Positions 1 to 6,875 of a stretch of DNA of 14,041 nucleotides are shown piece by piece. The notes under the pieces were generated by a model, which was not told the DNA's origin, did no database searches, and saw only the letters and a list, made by a program, of their open reading frames with translations. The translations under genes were made by a program, and so were the position numbers. The stretch spans positions 687 to 14,727 of the forward strand of contig MHYD01000075.1 in assembly GCA_001824645.1 (NCBI GenBank), given 5' to 3'. The stretch is from Planctomycetes bacterium RBG_13_46_10. GTDB lineage: Bacteria; Planctomycetota; Phycisphaerae; Sedimentisphaerales; Anaerobacaceae. Numbering within the stretch: the stretch's first letter is position 1; the number at the start of each line of letters is the position of its first letter.

Positions 1-705
1 ATGGCGGTGCTGGTTCCTGTACTCACGACGGCGAGGGTATCGGCCCATAGAACGGCCTGCATGTCCAATCTGAGGCAGATTGGCATAGCCATCCATTCTT
101 ATGCCGATGAGTACGACAACAGCATTCCCATAGGGCCTATAGCCCCACCTTTCTTGTCGCCTGCCGACTTCTACCCATCTACGGGTGCACCGACCAGCCT
201 GATCTCACTGAGAAGCGGCGAGCCGGTCGGCTTAGGCCTGCTTTTGCGGAGTCACCTATCCGAGCAATCCAGGATTCTCTTTTGCCCTGGCCCGGACCAG
301 CGTGTTTCCGCTGTTGAGGAGTTGGCCAATGTAGGTAAGCGGCAGGCACAGTGCAGCTACTATTATCGTCATGCCTCTGTAACTCGTCTATTTGACAACC
401 CCAGTGAGCCACCTGCGAAACGGATTACGTTGGACAACTTGGGTCGGAATCGCAACGGGCACCCAATCCGTGCGTTGGCTGTTGATACGCAGTTCCTTTG
501 TCCTGACGACCTGGCCCAATTCAATGTAAAGCCGCGGACCCATCACCGCCAGAAGGTTACGAACATCTTGTTCTCCGATGGCGGCATCACTTCTTGCCTC
601 AACACAGACGGCCGGTTCACGGTCGATCTTCTTGACTATAGTCAGATTCGTAGCGCGTTTAGCAAGATACTTAGCGTTTTAGAAAGGGCTGATGAAGAGC
701 AATGA
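1..705 (+). CDS. Type II secretion / type IV pseudopilin-like protein (5'-partial)
   Basis: The opening residues (MAVLVPVLTTARVSAHR, then CMSNLRQIGIAIHSYADEYDN) match the part of planctomycete pseudopilin-like proteins that follows the prepilin cleavage site and the FTLIELLVVIAII-type helix. The real start therefore lies left of the window, and the ATG at base 1 is an internal Met. The family normally has an N-terminal hydrophobic helix and a variable globular domain exposed outside the membrane. Near residues 181-196, a His pair followed by NILFSDGG is a loose version of the H-x9-DG signature of this group (spacing x10 here). The frame is open to a TGA at 703-705 that overlaps the next ATG, so the two genes are probably translationally coupled. 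The substrate or assembly role is unknown. Base composition looks more GC-rich than in the following genes. Family call fairly sure, function not. Confidence 0.8.
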   Translation: MAVLVPVLTTARVSAHRTACMSNLRQIGIAIHSYADEYDNSIPIGPIAPPFLSPADFYPSTGAPTSLISLRSGEPVGLGLLLRSHLSEQSRILFCPGPDQRVSAVEELANVGKRQAQCSYYYRHASVTRLFDNPSEPPAKRITLDNLGRNRNGHPIRALAVDTQFLCPDDLAQFNVKPRTHHRQKVTNILFSDGGITSCLNTDGRFTVDLLDYSQIRSAFSKILSVLERADEEQ

Positions 706-1241
706 GTTCTCAATCGCGTCAATACTCGCACACCCAGGAGCTTATCAATAACCTCCCCTATATAGCTATGATAATGCTGGGAATGGCAGTCTTGTTTTTA
801 AGCATCAATACACTGTTATGGAAATGGTTAACTGCGGTTGCGTACCTAATATACGGTGTAGCAGGAGTTTTTTGGATAATTCTGTTTTTGTGTCCTTTCT
901 GCCGATACTATGACACTAATTTTTGCCCGTGTGGGTATGGCCAAATAGCGGGCAAGCTACGAAGCCGGAAACTCCAGAATCGAGAATCGAGTCAGGATTG
1001 TTTCAATGAAAAGTTTAAGAAACACATACCTGTAATTGTGCCGTTGTGGTTCATACCTGTATTAGTTGGTGTCACTGTCGAATTTCACACATTTTCTATA
1101 GGTCTTTTGGCTCTGCTGATTGTTTTTGCAGTTGATGCATTTGTGCTGCTGCCGCTATTCTCGACCAAACATAGTTGCAAAGAGTGTCCTCAGCGAGATT
1201 CATGTCCTTGGATGAAACAAAGGAGAACGCGCGGCGAATAA
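702..1241 (+). CDS. Cysteine-rich four-helix membrane protein, function unknown
   Basis: A 179-residue protein not assigned to a named family. Hydrophobic segments lie near residues 18-37, 42-63, 108-127 and 131-152. Immediately after the second helix is CPFCRYYDTNFCPCGYG (Cys 64, 67, 75, 77), and after the fourth is CKECPQRDSCPW (Cys 159, 162, 168). Both clusters follow even-numbered helices, so they should lie on the same side of the membrane and could together bind a metal or an Fe-S cluster; this is inference. Cys100 lies in the basic loop between the helix pairs. The ATG overlaps the TGA of the upstream pseudopilin-like gene (ATGA), with AAGAG as a possible ribosome binding site, so the pair is probably co-translated. 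The Cys pattern resembles small membrane proteins with a CxxC-Y-x-C-G-W/Y-G signature seen in anaerobes, but no function is claimed. The coding assignment itself is secure. Confidence 0.82.
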   Translation: MSSQSRQYSHTQELINNLPYIAMIMLGMAVLFLSINTLLWKWLTAVAYLIYGVAGVFWIILFLCPFCRYYDTNFCPCGYGQIAGKLRSRKLQNRESSQDCFNEKFKKHIPVIVPLWFIPVLVGVTVEFHTFSIGLLALLIVFAVDAFVLLPLFSTKHSCKECPQRDSCPWMKQRRTRGE

Positions 1242-1576
1242 CGAATGACGGATTGTGAATTTGGGTTCCTGCAGAGCGACGTCCCTTAAAATTCAGAGTT
1301 CGATATTCAATATTCCCGGCGGTGATCGACATGTTTCGCAAAAGATTGCTCCCTTTGCTGCAAACATAAGAGGATTTTTCTGTATAGAGTTCTTTTTGAA
1401 AATTCTTTAGTGTTCTAACATTATGATATTAAGTCATTTAGAGATATGAGTTCGCGGATGGACATAAAAACTTTATAATGATATAAAATTTTTCTTGCAA
1501 GGATAGAAACGTCATAGCAAAATAGAGCCGCTTTATAATTTTTAATTGTCTGAATTGAGTTGTGAGGTCAGGGACG
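1242..1576 (+). promoter_or_regulatory. AT-rich intergenic spacer with promoter-like boxes before the TPR gene
   Basis: About 335 bases without a convincing gene on either strand. Three promoter-like arrangements are visible on the + strand. TTGAAA (1396-1401) and CATTAT (1419-1424) are separated by 17 bases. A perfect TATAAT (1474-1479) lies 17 bases after a poor TTCGCG. A second TATAAT (1534-1539) lies 17 bases after a weak GTCATA, about 40 bases before the start codon. In an AT-rich stretch such boxes occur by chance, so no single one is asserted. The first ~80 bases are less AT-rich and show no hairpin with a T-run, so termination of the upstream pair is not evident. Confidence 0.35.
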
Positions 1577-2278
1577 ATGGGTAAAAGCCCGAAGGTAAAA
1601 TATGCCGCGGCGGAGCCGAAATCGGTTGAATTCCACATTGGCGGAAATAGGGTGTGGATTTTTCCCCTAATTATTTTAAATCTTTCATTTCTATTGCTTT
1701 TGATATTTACCGGCTGTGAGTCTGATGCAAAAAAGGGGCCGGCACCGACATCGGCTGACGAAAAAATAGCTTTATTAAATAAGCAGCTAAACACTAAATT
1801 TGAAAATCCGGATGCGCATTTTGAGCTGGGCCAATTATATCGGGAACAGGGTAACTGGAAGAAAGCAGAATATCATTATAACATAGCTTTAGATTTTGAT
1901 CCCGCACACAGAAATTCTCAAGCGGCTATGGTAAAAGGCCTGATTAGTAACGGTTATAAAGCTAAAGCTGAGCAATATGCCAGGAATTATATGAACCAAA
2001 CTTCAGGTTCGGCGTTATCCTCGCTTGAACTTGCCGGGGCTTTTAGCAGACAGCAACTCGATGGATACGCACTATTATGCTATCAACAGGCACTTCGTCT
2101 GGGACCGGATTTGCCGGAGGTTAACAAACAAGTGGGTTTCTACTACTTGAATAAAAATGATGAAGAACATGCGAAAGAATATTTAAGCAAGAGTTTTCAG
2201 CTTAATCCGAACCAGCCGGATGTAGCCGGCGAGCTGGGACGTCTTGGCGTTGTTGTAAAAATACCGGGAAAAAAATAA
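1577..2278 (+). CDS. Membrane-anchored TPR-repeat protein
   Basis: A 233-residue protein. After a polar N-terminus of about 25 residues comes a hydrophobic stretch (residues 26-45, VWIFPLIILNLSFLLLLIF), ending in FTGC at 44-47, which looks like a lipobox. The rest is soluble and built of TPR-like helix pairs: NPDAHFELGQLYREQGNWKK leading to a YNIALDFDP helix, then a degenerate repeat around SSLELAGAFSRQQ, then LPEVNKQVGFYYLNKNDEEH ending in SFQLNPNQPD. TPR domains mediate protein-protein contacts, so this is probably a scaffold facing the periplasm; its partner is not visible. I chose ATG 1577 with GAGG nine bases upstream; GTG at 1562 would add five residues. The hydrophobic stretch lies unusually far from the start for a lipoprotein, so it may act as a signal anchor. 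The gene stands alone between promoter-like sequence and a strong terminator. Confidence 0.85.
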   Translation: MGKSPKVKYAAAEPKSVEFHIGGNRVWIFPLIILNLSFLLLLIFTGCESDAKKGPAPTSADEKIALLNKQLNTKFENPDAHFELGQLYREQGNWKKAEYHYNIALDFDPAHRNSQAAMVKGLISNGYKAKAEQYARNYMNQTSGSALSSLELAGAFSRQQLDGYALLCYQQALRLGPDLPEVNKQVGFYYLNKNDEEHAKEYLSKSFQLNPNQPDVAGELGRLGVVVKIPGKK

Positions 2279-2383
2279 GGATTTAGAATACAAATAAAAA
2301 CCAGTATTTAAGTTTATTGTCTTAATTTTGTCTTTGGTTTTACTTCTTAAGTCTCGATGTTGTAATTATCGTCTTTTTCATTG

Positions 2384-2418
2384 CCCCGTAGCGAAGGGAT
2401 GCGCTGCGGGGTTTTTTT
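2384..2418 (+). terminator. Rho-independent terminator after the TPR gene
   Basis: CCCCGTAGCG (2384-2393) pairs with CGCTGCGGGG (2402-2411) over ten base pairs, one of them a T-G wobble. The loop is the eight bases 2394-2401, and a run of seven T follows at 2412-2418. It lies about 105 bases beyond the TPR stop codon and about 130 before dctP, so it insulates the TRAP operon from upstream transcription. Confidence 0.9.
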
Positions 2419-2546
2419 ATTTTCAATTTACAATTGGCTGATTTCTGTTACTATGTGAAATCTAAAGCCTGTGGTAAAACGTGGTGTTTGAAAAATTCAA
2501 AATTTTAAGCAATGAAAATATTCTATCAGCCAACAGGAGTTAAATT
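2419..2546 (+). promoter_or_regulatory. Leader region of the TRAP operon with a small palindrome
   Basis: This 128-base stretch must hold the promoter of dctPQM, because a terminator lies just before it. No strong -35/-10 pair is obvious; TTGAAA at 2488-2493 has no good -10 at the usual distance. A perfect inverted repeat, TTTGAA-AAA-TTCAAA, spans 2487-2501, 45 bases before the start codon, and could be a small operator. A ribosome binding site AGGAG lies about nine bases before the dctP ATG. Confidence 0.35.
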
Positions 2547-3527
2547 ATGAAAAGTAGAGCATTTTTCTACATTACATTGGTGGTGCTTGTTTTTGGTTTG
2601 TTCGGATGCAGCAGGAAGAGCGATGTTACGGAGCTCAAAATCGGTCACTCGCTCGATGTTGAGCACCCTGTACACAAGGCAATGCTTTTTATGGCCGAGA
2701 AACTCAAGGAAAAATCCGGAGGAAAGGTAATTCTACGGGTATATCCGGGAGAGCAGTTAGGCTCTGAGCGTGAAATGATTGAGCAGGTCCAGATGGGTTT
2801 ACTCGATATGACAAAGGTCTCTACTTCGCCACTGGAAAGTTTCATTCCGTCATTCAGCATTTTTAGTATTCCTTATCTTTTCAGAGACAAAGAGCATCTC
2901 TGGAAAGTATTGGATGGACCGATTGGAGAGAAGCTCAAAAAAGCGGGTGAAAATGTAGACCTCGGGGGTTTATGCTATTATGATGCCGGCAGCAGAAGTT
3001 TTTACACTAAAACAAAACCGATTTTGACACCGGAAGACCTTAAGGGAATGAAAATCAGGGTTCAGGAAAGCCAGACATCCATGCAGATGATTAAGGAACT
3101 GGGGGCATCTCCGACACCTATTGCCTGGGGCGAGTTATACACCTCGCTGCAGCAGGGGGTTGTTGACGGAGCTGAAAATAATCCGCCGAGCTTTTATCTT
3201 TCCGGTCATTACGAAGTCTGCAAGTATTACAGCCTCGATGAGCACACGATGGTTCCCGATATAGTTCTTATTAGCATGAAAACATGGAACAAATTACCCG
3301 CAAATGTGCAACAAATGGTACAGCAAGCAGCTAACGAGTCGGTAGAGCACCAAAAACAATTATGGAAAGAGACCAGGGAAAATGCATTAAAAACAGTTCA
3401 GGAACATGGTGTAAAGCTGTTTTCTCCTGATAAAGCGCCTTTCAGAGATAAAGTAAAGCCGATGTACGATTCTTATAAAGGTACGGAAGTCGGCGAAATG
3501 ATAGACGAAATTAGTAAGGTTCAGTAA
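2547..3527 (+). CDS. dctP: TRAP transporter substrate-binding lipoprotein (DctP family)
   Basis: Extracytoplasmic solute receptor of a tripartite TRAP transporter. It captures an organic acid and delivers it to the DctQ-DctM membrane pair. The 326-residue length is normal. Residues 1-20 form a signal peptide and FGLFGC (lipobox, Cys21) makes it a lipoprotein, as expected for an SBP tethered to a membrane. Family signatures: IFSIPYLFRDKEHLWKVLDG (residues 105-124), the carboxylate-binding Arg171 in GMKIRVQES, and ELYTSLQQGVVDGAENN (196-212). Arg150 in GSRSFY is a second candidate ligand. Overall it looks closest to the DctP/YiaO branch (C4-dicarboxylates, uronates, sugar acids). The actual substrate cannot be read from sequence. 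Two bases separate it from dctQ. Confidence 0.96.
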   Translation: MKSRAFFYITLVVLVFGLFGCSRKSDVTELKIGHSLDVEHPVHKAMLFMAEKLKEKSGGKVILRVYPGEQLGSEREMIEQVQMGLLDMTKVSTSPLESFIPSFSIFSIPYLFRDKEHLWKVLDGPIGEKLKKAGENVDLGGLCYYDAGSRSFYTKTKPILTPEDLKGMKIRVQESQTSMQMIKELGASPTPIAWGELYTSLQQGVVDGAENNPPSFYLSGHYEVCKYYSLDEHTMVPDIVLISMKTWNKLPANVQQMVQQAANESVEHQKQLWKETRENALKTVQEHGVKLFSPDKAPFRDKVKPMYDSYKGTEVGEMIDEISKVQ

Positions 3528-3529
3528 TT

Positions 3530-4036
3530 ATGCTTGATGTTTTTCGAAAGTTCGACACATGGCTTATTAAAGCCCTTGAATTAGCGGTTATACTGGTTAC
3601 GGGTTTTTTGGTAATCGATGTGGTTTGGGGTGTTTTTACAAGATATGTCCTGGGACACCAGAGTCCGTGGACCGAAGAGCTTGCAAGAATGCTTTTAATA
3701 TGGGTTTCATTGCTCGGTGCCAGTATAGGATTTATTCGAAGAAGCCATCTGGGGGTCGATTACTTTGTGGGCAAGCTAAATCAGAGATGGCAAACAATAG
3801 GACAGTTGGTGGTTTATTTGCTCGTTGCTCTTTTTGCGAGCCTCGTTTTGGTATATGGGGGTTATAGACTTGTTTCTTCTGCGCTCTTTAATGGGCAGCC
3901 TTCAGCCGCATTGAAGATTCAATGGGGTTATGTTTATCTTGCCGTGCCTATCAGCGGTTTTTTCATTGTTATTTTTTCGATTGAGATGATTGCAGAAATA
4001 ATAAATACGTCACTTAGAAAGCAACCTAAACCATAA
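3530..4036 (+). CDS. dctQ: TRAP transporter small membrane subunit (DctQ family)
   Basis: Four-helix small subunit of the TRAP transporter, which pairs with DctM in the inner membrane and helps dock the binding protein. Its 168 residues are typical. Hydrophobic segments lie near 15-40, 50-70, 88-112 and 132-157. The family pattern is clear: FTRYVLGHQSPWTEELARML (36-55; Arg38, Trp47, Glu49, Glu50) and GFIRRSHLGVDYF (67-79) after the second helix. The ATG begins two bases after the dctP stop, and the next gene follows 16 bases after its own stop, so the three genes form one transcription unit. Confidence 0.95.
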   Translation: MLDVFRKFDTWLIKALELAVILVTGFLVIDVVWGVFTRYVLGHQSPWTEELARMLLIWVSLLGASIGFIRRSHLGVDYFVGKLNQRWQTIGQLVVYLLVALFASLVLVYGGYRLVSSALFNGQPSAALKIQWGYVYLAVPISGFFIVIFSIEMIAEIINTSLRKQPKP

Positions 4037-4052
4037 AAAAGGATTATTCGAT

Positions 4053-5357
4053 ATGAGTGTACCAGTTCTAATCCTGACGCTTAGTTTTATCTTCCTGCTT
4101 TTAATAAATGTGCCGATTGCCGTGGGTATCGGGATTTCAACATTTTTGACTGGTATGTATGTAATGGGCTCGATTAATAGCGCTTCAGATATAATTGCCC
4201 AGCGTATGGCTACAGGAATTAATTCCTTTTCGCTTCTTGCCATACCCTTTTTCATCCTGGCGGGCTTATTTATGGGTAAGGGAGGAATCGCTCGCAGGCT
4301 AATAGATTTTGCCAGCGCTTTAGTGGGCCGATTCACGGGCGGGCTGGCATATGTCAATGTTTTAACCTGTATGCTTTTTGGCGCTCTTTCCGGCTCTGCG
4401 GTCGCTGCAGTATCAGCTATAGGCGGCTTTATGATTCCGGAGATGAATAGAAAAGGATATGACAAGAATTTTAATGTGGCTGTATCAACTACGGCCGCTA
4501 CAACCGGGCTGATGATTCCTCCGAGTAATATTATGATTGTCTATGCGCTTGTTGCCGGCGGGGGTGTGTCTATTGTTGCAATGTTTATGGCAGGTATTTT
4601 GCCTGGGATAGTCTTCGGTTTGTTATTGATGGTGGCCAGCGGAATTATCAGTAAAAAAAGAAATTACGGTGCTGGCGACAAGGCCGGCCTTGGGCAGATT
4701 CTAATGACGTTTAGACGGGCGATATTAAGCTTATTGCTTATAGTTATCGTTTTGGGCGGAATCTTAGGAGGGATTTTTACAGCGACTGAAGCTGCGGCTA
4801 TTGCTGTTGTTTATGCGTTCTTATTGGCGGTTGTAGTTTACAGGGAAGTTAAAATCAAGGAAATACCCGGGATTTTACTGCAATGCGGAATTACCACAGC
4901 AGTTGTAATGCTTTTGATTGGAACTTCACAGGCAATGTCATGGATAATGACTTCAGAGAATATTCCTCAGAATGTCAGTGCGGCATTGTTGTCCATCTCC
5001 AGCAATAAGATTGTAATCTTATTGATTATAAATATCCTGCTGTTGTTCGTGGGTACATTTATGGATATGACGCCGGCGGTTCTAATATTTACCCCGATTT
5101 TTCTTCCCATGGTCCAGCAGCTTGGAATGAGCAAGATTCATTTTGGGATGATTATGATTGCCAATCTTTGTATTGGATTGTGCACTCCGCCGGTGGGTAC
5201 ATGTTTGTTCGTTGGCTGTGGTGTAGGCGAGACGACCATCGTAAAGGTAATAAGACCCCTTCTTCCATTTTTTGCTGCTATGGCGATCGCCCTGATGCTT
5301 GTAACATATATTCCGGAGATTTCTCTATTCATCCCTAAATTATTGAAACTTATATAA
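4053..5357 (+). CDS. dctM: TRAP transporter large permease subunit (DctM family)
   Basis: Large channel-forming subunit of the TRAP transporter, of the ion transporter (IT) superfamily, which uses a Na+ or H+ gradient to move the acid inward. Its 434 residues and roughly 11-13 hydrophobic segments fit the family. Hallmarks: IPFFILAGLFMGKGGIARRL (64-83), the Gly/Ser-rich segment CMLFGALSGSAVAAVSAIGG (106-125), GLMIPPSNIMIVYALVAGGG (152-171) with the conserved Pro-Pro-Ser, and near the C-terminus IANLCIGLCTPPVGTCLFVG with a second Pro-Pro. AAGGAT about eight bases upstream supports this ATG. Last gene of dctPQM; no clear terminator follows within about 100 bases, so read-through into the next membrane gene is possible. 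Confidence 0.96.
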   Translation: MSVPVLILTLSFIFLLLINVPIAVGIGISTFLTGMYVMGSINSASDIIAQRMATGINSFSLLAIPFFILAGLFMGKGGIARRLIDFASALVGRFTGGLAYVNVLTCMLFGALSGSAVAAVSAIGGFMIPEMNRKGYDKNFNVAVSTTAATTGLMIPPSNIMIVYALVAGGGVSIVAMFMAGILPGIVFGLLLMVASGIISKKRNYGAGDKAGLGQILMTFRRAILSLLLIVIVLGGILGGIFTATEAAAIAVVYAFLLAVVVYREVKIKEIPGILLQCGITTAVVMLLIGTSQAMSWIMTSENIPQNVSAALLSISSNKIVILLIINILLLFVGTFMDMTPAVLIFTPIFLPMVQQLGMSKIHFGMIMIANLCIGLCTPPVGTCLFVGCGVGETTIVKVIRPLLPFFAAMAIALMLVTYIPEISLFIPKLLKLI

Positions 5358-5438
5358 TGATAGGGCAGGGAGAAAATTTCGAAGCGATATTATGTTCCAT
5401 AACTGCATTTTGAGACAATTCAGATAATCCGCAAACTT

Positions 5439-5456
5439 GCACTGAGCTTGTCGAAC
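5439..5456. repeat. Single copy of a widespread short intergenic motif (CTGAGCTTGTCGAA type)
   Basis: The string CACTGAGCTTGTCGAACG occupies about 5440-5457, directly before the ATG of the next membrane gene. Short motifs built around CTGAGCTTGTCGAA, or its complement TTCGACAAGCTCAG, are familiar as dispersed intergenic repeats in many unrelated bacterial genomes, often as inverted pairs. Only one arm is present and no partner was seen in the window, so this would be a remnant or a lone copy. The repeat identity comes from general knowledge, not from a second copy here. Confidence 0.4.
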
Positions 5457-5459
5457 GTA

Positions 5460-6485
5460 ATGGCAAATAGCAGGCAAATAGCCGGGACATTTTATAAAAC
5501 TGCTGCGGCAACTATAATATATGTTGCATTTGCAGTATATTTGTATCGACCGCAATTCAAAAAATTCGATGCGATTCACTACCTTGTTATTGTAAATATA
5601 TCTTTGGCCTGCTTAGGATGTTTTGTGCTTAGCCGGAGGTGGCTGGCAGCTAATACGGCGTCATTTTTTGCAGGTGCAATGTACGGCTTTGGGGCATTTT
5701 TCATCGGCTTGGCTAAATTCCACCCAGCTGCCGGTCTTTTAGCTGCCGGCATACCATGGCTGTTTTGTCCTGCTTCATTCATTGTAAAAACCCGGTGGCG
5801 GTGGTTAAGCTTGCCATTGTCGGCGTTGCCCTTTTTAACAATAGTGCTTTTCTTCAGAATATCCGAACACTATCATCTATTTGCAGTACCGGTAAGTGCT
5901 AAATTACATTTGGCTGATTTAGCAGGCTTTGTGGCTCCTCTGGTTATGGCTCAACGAAGTGGTGCTCTGGTCGGTTTTTATCATGTGCCGATAGCAGCTC
6001 TTGTGATGGGCTTTGCCATATTAGTGACAGCCCGTCGGTTCGGCATTATTGTAATTCTTAGTCTGGGCACAATTTTGGCTTTTTGTGAGTCTTTTTACGA
6101 TATCAGCCCGGTTATGTGGTTTGCTATTCCCGCCTTGTGCTGCTCGGTTTTAATTGGTGTAGGGATGCAGGCACTTGCCTCAGCTGGTTATGCCGACCGA
6201 GGATGGGTGTTGCTGACTGCGGTAGTTTCAGTTACGCTGGCTGTAGTGACACTACTGCTGGCGACAAAATACTTCCAGGTATTCGCGGGTCTCGGCAATG
6301 GAGCTGCTAAGCTTCTTACCGAATCTGCTAAAATGTATATACTCGGAGCAATAACAACTACAATTATTTTTTTTATGGCGCGCGAGAAAATGCGATTCTC
6401 CATTCTTCGCTGGATTTTACTTTGTTCTGCGATGGCTATTGATATATTCTTCAGCGTAAGATTCATTGTCGATAGATCGTTTTAG
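5460..6485 (+). CDS. Polytopic membrane protein, function unknown
   Basis: A 341-residue, strongly hydrophobic protein with about nine or ten predicted transmembrane segments and few charged loops. I do not recognise it firmly. The region ANTASFFAGAMYGFGAFFIG followed by LAKFHP, and the later SFYDISPVMWFAIPALCCSV before LIGVGMQALA, faintly recall YfhO-like GT-C membrane proteins, in which a 'hP' loop and a 'P-x-R' helix occupy similar places. It is much shorter than those and lacks obvious catalytic acidic residues in its first loop. I chose ATG 5460; an in-frame TTG at 5448 would add four residues but lies inside the short repeat. Ribosome binding site is weak. It lies about 100 bases after dctM on the same strand and converges with the DUF503 gene. 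Confidence 0.75.
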   Translation: MANSRQIAGTFYKTAAATIIYVAFAVYLYRPQFKKFDAIHYLVIVNISLACLGCFVLSRRWLAANTASFFAGAMYGFGAFFIGLAKFHPAAGLLAAGIPWLFCPASFIVKTRWRWLSLPLSALPFLTIVLFFRISEHYHLFAVPVSAKLHLADLAGFVAPLVMAQRSGALVGFYHVPIAALVMGFAILVTARRFGIIVILSLGTILAFCESFYDISPVMWFAIPALCCSVLIGVGMQALASAGYADRGWVLLTAVVSVTLAVVTLLLATKYFQVFAGLGNGAAKLLTESAKMYILGAITTTIIFFMAREKMRFSILRWILLCSAMAIDIFFSVRFIVDRSF

Positions 6486-6551
6486 CACAAGGCAGATTTC
6501 GCCTGCGGTTTTACCACAGATTTGATAATCGCTGTTTCTGCGGCTTTAAAA

Positions 6552-6839
6552 CTACGCATTAAAGGTTTCTCGTTCCATTTCCCCCAAAAAGAACCGCCCG
6601 TCATTTCGCATAAAGTTGATGACGGCATCAATCTGCTGGTCTATGAAACGTGTATCATTTGAGACAAGTGCTAAGGCGATGACGGCACTGTTTTTGCTAT
6701 CGTTATGTTCAACCTCTGAGATGGAAATGTTAAATCTACTTTTGAGTCTGCCGATAAGACCTTTGACGATGCTTCTTTTTTCCTTCAGCGAGGTAATTCC
6801 GTGCATGCACAAATGAGCAGTTAAAAGGCCGACAATCAT
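6552..6839 (-). CDS. DUF503 / YlxP-like small protein
   Basis: A 95-residue protein with the signature of the DUF503 (YlxP) family: a beta strand MIVGLLTAHLCMHG, then SLKEKRSIVKGLIGRLKSRF (residues 17-36), then NISISEV and an ALALVSND strand, giving a small ferredoxin-like alpha-beta fold. Family members are often encoded beside nusA, infB and rbfA and have been linked to ribosome or ribosome-associated functions, but the role is not settled. Here it is instead 36 bases behind the TIM-barrel lipoprotein gene on the same strand, so the two may be co-transcribed. ATG at 6839 has AGGA and AAGGG nearby. No oddities in length. Confidence 0.88.
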   Translation of the reverse strand: MIVGLLTAHLCMHGITSLKEKRSIVKGLIGRLKSRFNISISEVEHNDSKNSAVIALALVSNDTRFIDQQIDAVINFMRNDGRFFLGEMERETFNA

Positions 6840-6875
6840 ATTCCTGCCCTTGTTTTGTAATTCACGATACCGGGC

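Noticed and set aside
6492..6512. Possible terminator between the converging membrane-protein and DUF503 genes
   Set aside because: The stem GCAG/CTGC is only four pairs with a seven-base loop, followed by GGTTTT; too weak to call.
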